Below, piece after piece: positions 8,476 to 15,774 of a stretch of 64,000 nt of DNA; the stretch's first letter is position 1; each line of letters begins with the position of its first letter. A program made the translations under genes and the position numbers. Origin of the DNA: CBDFGE01 sp965247055 (lineage in GTDB: Bacteria; Chloroflexota; Dehalococcoidia; Lucifugimonadales; JAGWBF01); the NCBI GenBank assembly GCA_965247055.1, contig CBDFGE010000004.1:310001-374000 (forward strand), in the 5' to 3' direction. The notes under the pieces were generated by a model. That model saw only the letters and a program-made list of their open reading frames with translations, was not told where the DNA came from and did no database searches.

Positions 8476-10286
8476 TGGGGATGCTTCTTACCTATTTTGG
8501 TTCCGTGAGAGCTGCGCGAAGGAGGCTGGCGCTGGTAGTGGTGTTGGGCGTGGTGGGAGCGGTGTTCCAGGGGGCCAGCGTGGGGCTGCTCCTTCCTGCG
8601 CTGGAGATCGCCGAGAACTCAGACGCCGCGTCAGGTTCCGGCCTACTGTGGCGTATCGTCTCCAACGTGTTCGACCCGCTGGGCATCCCGGTGGGCCTGC
8701 TGTCTCTGCTGCTGGGCGTGCTGGTGATGATCGTAATCGGGCAAAGTTTGATATACGCCCAGAAGCACATCGGCGCCGGGATGAGCGAGGACTTCGTGGC
8801 GAGCTTGCGCCGCCGCGGTTACTCCACCTTCATGGGTGCCGACCTGTCTTTCCACCACACCGTGCGCACCGGGACGCTGACCAACGTACTTACGCAGGAC
8901 ATCCAGCGAACCGGGGGAGCTTTCGAGAGCCTGATGGAGATGATGAGCCACTCCATCCTGCTGGTGGTCTTCGCCGCGGCGTTGTTCCTCGTATCCTGGT
9001 CCAGCTCCCTGACGGCCCTCGGAATCGTGATCGCCGCCGGCCTGCTGATCCAGTACCAGATCCGGAAGTCCCGGCGTATGGGCCAGGAGATGGTTGAGAC
9101 CTTCAAGGATTTTCACGGGTTCGCGGCGGAGCGCATGGAAGCGGTGCGGCTGGTCAAGCTGAGCAATGCTGGCGAGCGAGATAGCCACAGATACGCGGGA
9201 ATAGTAGGCAGGGTGGCCTCGGTCAGAAAGTCCTATACCCGGCGGGGAGCCCAGATACGCCTTGTGCTGGAGCCTGCGCTGGCCGCCGGCGGGATTGCCG
9301 CCACCTACATGGGGTTGAGGCTGTTCGACATGTCCCTGGCCCAGATGGCTACCTTTCTGTATGTGCTTGCCCGGATAGTCCCCGAGGCCCACAGCCTGAA
9401 CCGGGCCCGATATAACGTGGCCGGATTCGTGAACCACTTCCACAGCGCCATGAGTCTGATGCGCGAGGCCGAGGAACGGACTGTCATCCGGGGCGGAACG
9501 CGCCCCTTCGACGAACTGACCCACGCGATTACCCTGGACCATGTTTCCTTCTCCTACAACAATGGGTCATCGCAGGTACTGGACGGAGTCAACCTGACCC
9601 TTGAGGCCAAGCGGCTGACCGCCATCGTGGGTCCCTCGGGCGTCGGAAAATCGACCTTGCTGGACCACGTGGTGCGCCTGGTTGAACCGGGCAAGGGTAG
9701 GGTGCTGCTGGATGGAATCGACGTCAAGGAGTACGACCTGGTGTCGCTGCGACGGAGGATCGCCCTGATGAGCCAGGATGTGGTGCTCTTCAACGACACG
9801 GTGCTGGACAACATACGGTACATCTGTCCTGACGCTACGGAAGAGCAGGTGATTGAGGCGGCTGTGCAGGCCAATGCCCACGTCTTCATTCGGGCTCTTC
9901 CCAATGGCTACCATACTCTACTGGGACCACGGGGCATGACCATCTCTGGGGGAGAGCGCCAGCGGATCGGACTCGCTCGGGCCCTATTGCCCAAGCCTTC
10001 GGTGCTGTTGCTGGACGAGGTGACCAGCAACCTGGACTCGGAGTCGGAGAGGCTAATACAGGAGGCACTGTTTCAGTCGGCCCGGGAGCGCACGGTGGTG
10101 ATCGTTACCCACCGTCTCAGCACCATCCGGCGCGCGGACAAGATCGTGGTGCTGGATAAGGGGCGTATCGTGGAAGAGGGCACGCCCGCGGCGTTGGCTA
10201 ACCACGATGGGCTGTTCAGGCACCTCTTCGAGTTACAGTTGGGCGGCGAGATGAAAACGCCAGGACACATACGACATGAGGGCTAG
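8475..10286 (+). CDS. ABC transporter, fused permease and ATPase (MsbA/PglK-type exporter)
   Basis: A 603-residue half-transporter. The N-terminal ~330 residues hold hydrophobic helices (for example LALVVVLGVVGAVFQGASVG and ILLVVFAAALFLVSW). The ATPase domain follows, with Walker A VGPSGVGKSTL, the Q-loop at IALMSQD, signature ISGGERQRIGLARAL, Walker B SVLLLDEVTSNLD and H-loop VIVTHRLST. Homologues flip lipid-linked oligosaccharides or lipids across the membrane (MsbA, PglK); in this glycan operon a lipid-linked glycan is the likely substrate. It probably works as a homodimer. The start ATG at 8475 shares its A with the upstream TGA; ATG 8481 is a second possibility. Confidence 0.9.
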   Translation: MGMLLTYFGSVRAARRRLALVVVLGVVGAVFQGASVGLLLPALEIAENSDAASGSGLLWRIVSNVFDPLGIPVGLLSLLLGVLVMIVIGQSLIYAQKHIGAGMSEDFVASLRRRGYSTFMGADLSFHHTVRTGTLTNVLTQDIQRTGGAFESLMEMMSHSILLVVFAAALFLVSWSSSLTALGIVIAAGLLIQYQIRKSRRMGQEMVETFKDFHGFAAERMEAVRLVKLSNAGERDSHRYAGIVGRVASVRKSYTRRGAQIRLVLEPALAAGGIAATYMGLRLFDMSLAQMATFLYVLARIVPEAHSLNRARYNVAGFVNHFHSAMSLMREAEERTVIRGGTRPFDELTHAITLDHVSFSYNNGSSQVLDGVNLTLEAKRLTAIVGPSGVGKSTLLDHVVRLVEPGKGRVLLDGIDVKEYDLVSLRRRIALMSQDVVLFNDTVLDNIRYICPDATEEQVIEAAVQANAHVFIRALPNGYHTLLGPRGMTISGGERQRIGLARALLPKPSVLLLDEVTSNLDSESERLIQEALFQSARERTVVIVTHRLSTIRRADKIVVLDKGRIVEEGTPAALANHDGLFRHLFELQLGGEMKTPGHIRHEG

Positions 10287-10398
10287 CGAAACGGCTGCGG
10301 CCCTTCAGCCCTACGCGAAATTTCCGAGGGAAGAACGGCGCCGATATAGCTATCGCTGAGAAGCTCTCTATCTCTGCAACCGAAGGAGTATAGCACTG

Positions 10399-11325
10399 AT
10401 GCAACCCGACCGAGAAACGCGGTTCATAGACCCAAATATCGCACGGAAGGGCACTATTCTTGACCAGCACCTGGCCAAAGGGTCTCAAGGTAACCCTCCC
10501 CCCTTCTTCTCCCTGATCGAGTTCAACCTGTCTGGCTTGTGCAACCGCACGTGCGCTTTCTGTCCCCGCTCCGACCCCAAGGTCTACCCAAACGTGAACG
10601 AGCATATTCCTGTTGAACTCTACGAGAAGATAATGGCGGACCTTCAGGAAGCCCGCTTCGACGGAACTATCCTGTATTCGGCCTTTGGCGAGCCGCTTCT
10701 ATACAAGCGGATCGAATTGCTGATCGAGATATCCAAGCGTTACTGCCCGGACGTTAGAGTGGAGATAGTGAGCGACGGGGACTTCGTCACCCCCGATAAG
10801 CTCAGGAAGCTCTTCGGTGCTGGCCTCACGGTGCTATCCATCAGTATGTATGACGGTCCCCACCAGCAGGAGGAGTTCGAGGCAATGAGAAAGGAAGTGG
10901 GCCTCGCGAAGGAACAGCTTATCCTTCGGGTCCGCTGGCTTGCCCCCGATCAGCAATACGGTATTACCCTATCCAACCGGGCTGGCATGGTCGCGTTGGA
11001 AGACCTTGGAATAGGTGCCCTCAAGGAGCCGCTACAGAAGCCTTGCTATTATCCCTTTTACCAGATCCTGGTGGACTATGATGGGTCCGTGTTGCTCTGT
11101 CCCCATGACTGGGGCAAGAAGCTTATCGCGGGCAATCTGAACCGGCAGTCGATCATGGAAGTGTGGGACAGCCGCATCATGAGGCGTGTCAGAACGAACC
11201 TGGCCAGGGCGGACCGCAATTTCCCGCCGTGCGACGTGTGCGACGTGGATGGGACACGCATGGGACGGGGCCACTTCGATCGGTGGATGAACTACTATCA
11301 GGGGCAGAAAAAGGTTGAAAGGTAA
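10399..11325 (+). CDS. Radical SAM protein with C-terminal SPASM/twitch-like cysteines
   Basis: A 308-residue protein. The radical-SAM cluster motif CNRTCAFC (CxxxCxxC) sits at about residues 48-55 after the strand LIEFNLSGL. ILYSAFGEPLLY is the GGE-like SAM-binding strand. At the C-terminus CYYPFYQILVDYDGSVLLCPHDW and FPPCDVCDVDG provide cysteines for an auxiliary iron-sulfur cluster, as in SPASM/twitch enzymes. In polysaccharide loci such proteins dehydrogenate, epimerise or dehydrate sugars, but the substrate here is not known. ATG 10399 has an AAGGAG site upstream. Its end overlaps the next gene by 11 nt, suggesting that the radical SAM enzyme and the SDR act in sequence. Confidence 0.82.
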   Translation: MQPDRETRFIDPNIARKGTILDQHLAKGSQGNPPPFFSLIEFNLSGLCNRTCAFCPRSDPKVYPNVNEHIPVELYEKIMADLQEARFDGTILYSAFGEPLLYKRIELLIEISKRYCPDVRVEIVSDGDFVTPDKLRKLFGAGLTVLSISMYDGPHQQEEFEAMRKEVGLAKEQLILRVRWLAPDQQYGITLSNRAGMVALEDLGIGALKEPLQKPCYYPFYQILVDYDGSVLLCPHDWGKKLIAGNLNRQSIMEVWDSRIMRRVRTNLARADRNFPPCDVCDVDGTRMGRGHFDRWMNYYQGQKKVER

Positions 11326-12046
11326 GCGGGTGCTTGTGACCGGGGCCAGCAGTGGCATCGGGTTTCAGGTCGCATGTGATTTTCTCAGAAAAGGCGCCGT
11401 GGTGGGAGCCCATTATCGGCATAATAAAGAAGGAGCACTAAAACTTCTTGAGTATGCCCAATATGGCCGGTGCCAGCTATTCCAGGCCGACTTCACCCAC
11501 TCCGCCGATGTCCTTCGCCTCTGGGACGAGTTCATTACCTGGAGTCAAGGAATCGATGTGCTGGTCAATAATGCTGGAGAAGCTGTCGCCCCTGTACCGT
11601 TGGACGAGCTGAGTGAAGACGCTTGGGACAGCGCTTTCCAGGTCAACGTCAAAGCCCCCTTTATGCTCAGCAGGGCTGCTCTGTCTCATATGGCGGAGCA
11701 GCGTTCCGGAAGGATCATCAATATAAGCAGTGTCGGAGTGAAATTTGGAGGTGGTATCACTACAGCGCACTACAGCGCTTCCAAGGCGGCGCTGGAGGCA
11801 ACCACTATGTCTTTTGCCAAAGCGGGAGCGCCCGTTAATGTTCTGGTCAATGCTATCAGGGCAGGGGTCACCGACACTCCCCTGCATGAGAAAATGGGTC
11901 GAAGTGATATGTCCCAGCGCATTGGCCTAATACCATTAAGGCGTCTCGCTCTGCCCAGTGAAATCTCCGAGGCCGTGCTATTTCTGGCCAGTGAGAGGAG
12001 CTCGTACATAACCGGGACAATCCTGACCGTCGCAGGTGGGGAGTAG
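11315..12046 (+). CDS. Short-chain dehydrogenase/reductase (FabG-like SDR)
   Basis: A 243-residue classical SDR. Cofactor motif TGASSGIG is at about residues 9-16, NNAG lies in DVLVNNAGEAV, and the catalytic Ser-Tyr-Lys set is seen as NISSVGVKF and AHYSASKAALE. The C-terminal YITGTILTVAGGE is the usual SDR ending. It reduces a keto group with NAD(P)H; together with the overlapping radical SAM gene a sugar or sugar-nucleotide substrate is more likely than fatty-acid synthesis. The longest frame begins at TTG 11315, inside the previous gene; GTG 11330 is in frame but would cut the first beta strand. Confidence 0.82.
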   Translation: MKGKRVLVTGASSGIGFQVACDFLRKGAVVGAHYRHNKEGALKLLEYAQYGRCQLFQADFTHSADVLRLWDEFITWSQGIDVLVNNAGEAVAPVPLDELSEDAWDSAFQVNVKAPFMLSRAALSHMAEQRSGRIINISSVGVKFGGGITTAHYSASKAALEATTMSFAKAGAPVNVLVNAIRAGVTDTPLHEKMGRSDMSQRIGLIPLRRLALPSEISEAVLFLASERSSYITGTILTVAGGE

Positions 12047-12117
12047 GTCCGGTAGCTTCTAGAGCGAGGGACGAGTGACATGTCTGTCATAGATGTTACG
12101 AGCGTGAAACACTTCTG

Positions 12118-13956
12118 ATGGATAAGGGGCTACTGATTGTGCCGCCTGGCCCCCGCAGCCTAGGGCACGTCCTGCGGCGGCTATCGGGGCAGCCCTTCCA
12201 CTGGGCGTACCTCGGGCAGGATATGGCCTCGTTTCACCGGGCTGAACGGAGCTTTCACGGCCGAGGGACTCATCTTGATACGACCCACCGGTTTCACCAA
12301 GCGGCCGAGACTTTGCTAAAGCCCTACCTTGCATACGTATACGGCATTGGCCGAGAGATGAACTCCCTACGCTGGTGGCTGACATCCTTATCCTACCGGA
12401 ACGTTGATACGTCTAGGACGTTTTATCAGGCGTGCTACCTGAAAGTTGCCTTAGACCTCGTCAAAACATGGGATAATCCGGAGCCCCTCGTGCTGGTGGT
12501 AGTAGATCAGCCGTTGCGCCTTGCCGTCCAGCGCAACCTCGCCCGAGACAGACGGGTGAGCTTCAGCTTGGTCGGTATTCGCAGGTATTTACTGTTGCGC
12601 TGGGCCCGCGACTGGCTGAGTATGCTGGTCCACCGGGCTTTCTTCATCCTGCGGCATACTTACCGGGTACTCGAGTCCCGCAGGATGATATCCCGTCCTC
12701 AAGTGCCTGGTAGAGGGGCAACCATCCTTATCAGCTCGGCCAGCACAGCCAACTTACGCCAGGGTGGCGAGTTCCATAGATCGTTCTTCGGTGATCTGGT
12801 AGTACGGCTTGGTGAGTTAGGGTGTCCGGTGGCGGTGATGCCAATAATTCCCCCAGGAGTCCAGTACAGATGGGCGCTCTTTCAGCTAAGGGACTCGCCA
12901 CAGCCTCTACTGGTCCCCCACAGGTACCTGAGGCTCTTGGACTTGATTCGGACGGCCTTTTCTAGCTCGGGTAAGCCTCCCTCACCTCACTCTGTGCCCA
13001 CATTTTTAGGCATGGATATAAGCCCCCTTGTGAAGGAAGAGCTCCGCAGGGACTGGATAGGAAATCAGGCGGCCGAGGCCCTGCTCATGACGGCGCTGGT
13101 AAGGCGCTGGGCAAGTCTGGGTTTTTCGATTACCCGCATTATCTATTTGTACGAGAATCAGCCCTGGGAGCGGGCCCTGACCTGGGAAGTGCGGCGCTAC
13201 CTCCCTGGGACCCTGCTCGTCGGTTACCAGCATGCCCGCGCGCCCCGGCTAATGCTGAATCTCTATCTGGCCCCGGGGGGTGAGGTTGACGCACCGTTGC
13301 CGGATAGGGTGGTGGCCGTCGGTCAGCACAGCGCGCGACTCTTGTCCGCTGACGGACATGACCCCACCAGGATCCGCGTAGGCGGTGCTCTCCAGATGCA
13401 GGACCTCCTTGCTCTCCGGTCGCGAGCCAATGAACCACTAACCGAACGAAACGATCATGTGGTGCTGGTGGCCCCTTCCAATGCCCTTGAGGAAGCGGTA
13501 GAGCTGGTGGATATGGCGTTGCGCCTTTTCGATGAGGAGGAAGGGGTCCGTATAGTGGTAAAGTGCCACCCTATAACTCCCTTTAAAAAGGTAAGGGGGT
13601 TCATAAGGGAACGGTTACCCAGGCACGTCGAAGTAAGTGATGAGCCCATATCCGATCTGATGCTGAAGAGCTCTGTCATGGTATATGGAGGCTCTACAGT
13701 TTGTATTCAGGCGCTGGCCCTTGGGCTGCCGGCGGTGCACCTGCGTCCCCGGTTCGACTTGGACCTGGACCCTCTGGAAGCCACGCCCGATATCCGCCTC
13801 GAGGCGCTGGGACTGGAAGAGTTGCGCCAGAAGGTCCGATGGCTGCTCGACCACAGGGAAGAATATGTCGCTCAGCACCGGGACAGGTGGGCCGAACTGG
13901 TACAGGAGATGTACGGGCCGGTGACCGAGCAGACCTTCCGGGCCTTCGTAGACTGA
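12118..13956 (+). CDS. Large GT-B-like surface carbohydrate biosynthesis protein, family unassigned
   Basis: A 612-residue protein without membrane segments. The N-terminal half is unrecognised, apart from a basic stretch around residues 150-200. The C-terminal part has a GT-B-like arrangement: VVLVAPSNALEEAVELVDMA, then IVVKCHPITPF, then MVYGGSTVCIQALALGLPAV, the loop that precedes the nucleotide-binding helix in capsule-synthesis glycosyltransferases. It resembles bacterial 'surface carbohydrate biosynthesis protein' families. A mid-protein block (ITRIIYLYENQPWERALTWE) is reminiscent of GT-B acceptor domains. It parallels the 651-residue protein at 293-2248. Function as a glycan-chain transferase is inferred. 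ATG 12118 is the start. Confidence 0.6.
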   Translation: MDKGLLIVPPGPRSLGHVLRRLSGQPFHWAYLGQDMASFHRAERSFHGRGTHLDTTHRFHQAAETLLKPYLAYVYGIGREMNSLRWWLTSLSYRNVDTSRTFYQACYLKVALDLVKTWDNPEPLVLVVVDQPLRLAVQRNLARDRRVSFSLVGIRRYLLLRWARDWLSMLVHRAFFILRHTYRVLESRRMISRPQVPGRGATILISSASTANLRQGGEFHRSFFGDLVVRLGELGCPVAVMPIIPPGVQYRWALFQLRDSPQPLLVPHRYLRLLDLIRTAFSSSGKPPSPHSVPTFLGMDISPLVKEELRRDWIGNQAAEALLMTALVRRWASLGFSITRIIYLYENQPWERALTWEVRRYLPGTLLVGYQHARAPRLMLNLYLAPGGEVDAPLPDRVVAVGQHSARLLSADGHDPTRIRVGGALQMQDLLALRSRANEPLTERNDHVVLVAPSNALEEAVELVDMALRLFDEEEGVRIVVKCHPITPFKKVRGFIRERLPRHVEVSDEPISDLMLKSSVMVYGGSTVCIQALALGLPAVHLRPRFDLDLDPLEATPDIRLEALGLEELRQKVRWLLDHREEYVAQHRDRWAELVQEMYGPVTEQTFRAFVD

Positions 13957-13992
13957 CGGCCCTGGCGGCAAGCGGAATAACTGGACCCCATT

Positions 13993-14877
13993 ATGAAGCA
14001 GCTCTTGAGAAAAGTTCTCCCGGACCGGCAGTATAGATGGCTGTCGAGATTCAAGAACCAGGGGTGGCTCGACCTGAGGTACCGGCTGGGTCAGTCACCC
14101 TTTCTCCTGGTGGGTTTCGTGGTCAAGCTACTGCCGGACAGCTCCAAGGTGACCATAAAATCGGGAATGAATATCGTCAGAAAGATGGACTACCCCCGCC
14201 ATGACATCTTCCTGTCAATCGAGTCCGACTTCGAATACAGGGTCAGGCTGCATTCGTGCAAGAAGGAACCCGACCCCGTGGACTGGATCGAGAGTTTTAT
14301 CCAGGAGGGCGACGTCCTTTACGACATAGGCGCCAACGACGGAGTTTACTCCATGGTCGCCTCCAAGTTCTTCGGTGGGAAGGTGAAGGTCTATGCCTTT
14401 GAGCCGGCCTTTCTGAACTTCGCTCAGCTGTGCAAGAATCTGGCGCTCAACGACTGCCGGGAAAGCGTGGTGCCGCTGCAGATTGCCCTTTCGGACGAGA
14501 CGGGTATTGGGACATTCAACTTCGCCAATCTTATCCCCGGTGGGGCGGTCCACGCCCTTGGCGAGGCCGTGAATCATCAAGGTGAGGCGTTCGATCCTGT
14601 GCTGATTCAGCCAGTATTCAGGCTGCGGACCGACGACCTCATCGAGCAGTTCGAGACGCCGGTGCCGAACCACATAAAAATCGATGTTGACGGCACAGAA
14701 TTTTCCGTCCTGAAGGGAATGGAGACCACGCTGAACGACCCTTCTGTACGGAGCATATTGTTGGAGCTGAACGAGGGCAGGGGGGACGGGAGTCAGATTA
14801 GGGAATTCCTGGCGGCCAGGGGATTTGAAGTCCATTCAAGGCGCGGGTTGAATCACATATTCGTGCGAAGAAGCTGA
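13993..14877 (+). CDS. FkbM-family SAM-dependent methyltransferase
   Basis: A 294-residue protein. The FkbM-type SAM site reads VLYDIGANDGVYSMVASKFF, followed by VYAFEPAFLNFAQLCKNLAL, the EP motif that defines the family. Later blocks IKIDVDGTEFSVLKGMETTL and SILLELNEG are also family hallmarks. FkbM proteins O-methylate sugars or polyketides. Amid polysaccharide genes it most likely methylates a sugar hydroxyl of the repeat unit. The N-terminal ~75 residues form a lead-in that is basic and partly hydrophobic (PFLLVGFVVKLLPDS) and may associate with the membrane. It is followed after 10 nt by the KdsB-like gene. Confidence 0.85.
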   Translation: MKQLLRKVLPDRQYRWLSRFKNQGWLDLRYRLGQSPFLLVGFVVKLLPDSSKVTIKSGMNIVRKMDYPRHDIFLSIESDFEYRVRLHSCKKEPDPVDWIESFIQEGDVLYDIGANDGVYSMVASKFFGGKVKVYAFEPAFLNFAQLCKNLALNDCRESVVPLQIALSDETGIGTFNFANLIPGGAVHALGEAVNHQGEAFDPVLIQPVFRLRTDDLIEQFETPVPNHIKIDVDGTEFSVLKGMETTLNDPSVRSILLELNEGRGDGSQIREFLAARGFEVHSRRGLNHIFVRRS

Positions 14878-14887
14878 GGCGTAAATC

Positions 14888-15652
14888 ATGTCTATCGCGC
14901 TCATAATTCCGGCACGCATGGGGTCGTCCCGGTTCCCCGGTAAGCCGCTGGCCCCGATTCTGGGGCTCCCCATGATCGAGCACGTGTACCATCGCATGGC
15001 CCTGTGCCAGTCGGTGGACGAGGTCTACGTAGCCACGTGCGACCGGGAGATACTTGAAGCTGTGGAGGGTTTTGGCGGGAAGGCTATTATGACCTCTCCA
15101 GCGCACCAGCGGGCCAGCGACCGGGTCGCCGAGGCGGCCGAGGGTTTGGCGGCGGATATAGTGGTGATGGTGCAGGGAGATGAGCCGATGACGGTCCCCG
15201 AGATGGTCGAGGCTGCAGTAGGCCCCATGTTGAAGGACCCTGCCATCCACTGCGTCAACCTGGCGAAGCGCATCGAGACCGAAGAGGAGTACCTGGACCC
15301 CAACACCATCAAGGTGGTAATGGACCGGAAGGGAGACGCCCTCTACTTCTCCCGTGAGGCGGTCCCTACTAAGCGGCAGCAGGGCTTCGATAGGATAGCG
15401 GCGTACAAGCAGGTATGTGTCATCCCTTTCCGTCGCGACTCCCTGATGATGTACGCTCGCCTGGCGCCCACGCCTTTGGAGGTGGCGGAGTCCGTAGACA
15501 TGATGCGGTTCCTGGAACACGGGTATCCCGTGCGTATGGTCGAGACGGAGTTTGGCTCCCACTCCGTGGATACCGAGGCGGACCTGGCCCTGGTGGAGTC
15601 CCTCATGGAGGGAGACCCACTGGTCCATCGGTACGGGGAGCGCTCCAGGTGA
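14888..15652 (+). CDS. 3-deoxy-manno-octulosonate cytidylyltransferase family protein (KdsB-like)
   Basis: A 254-residue cytosolic enzyme of the KdsB family (CTP plus Kdo-type acid gives CMP-Kdo). Visible signatures are IIPARMGSSRFPGKPLAPI, VATCDREILEAV, VVMVQGDEPM (metal/CTP site) and YKQVCVIPFRRDSL. The usual (G)T-D/E-R-x-A-E segment reads ASDRVAEAAE, so the sugar-pocket Gly-Thr pair is replaced; the substrate may be a modified Kdo or another ulosonic acid rather than Kdo itself (inference). No KdsA or KdsD is visible in this window. With the NeuA-like gene at 3088 the island has two different CMP-sugar synthetases. Confidence 0.82.
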   Translation: MSIALIIPARMGSSRFPGKPLAPILGLPMIEHVYHRMALCQSVDEVYVATCDREILEAVEGFGGKAIMTSPAHQRASDRVAEAAEGLAADIVVMVQGDEPMTVPEMVEAAVGPMLKDPAIHCVNLAKRIETEEEYLDPNTIKVVMDRKGDALYFSREAVPTKRQQGFDRIAAYKQVCVIPFRRDSLMMYARLAPTPLEVAESVDMMRFLEHGYPVRMVETEFGSHSVDTEADLALVESLMEGDPLVHRYGERSR

Positions 15653-15774
15653 GTGGGCCGAGTCGAAGTGGCGTGTCCTCCGGGACTCGGGTGGCCTCCG
15701 CGGCGTCCGGAAGCGGCTCCACCAAAGCGTAATGCCCAACCTTCTCGAACGGGTGTGGACAGCAAGGTAGTACC

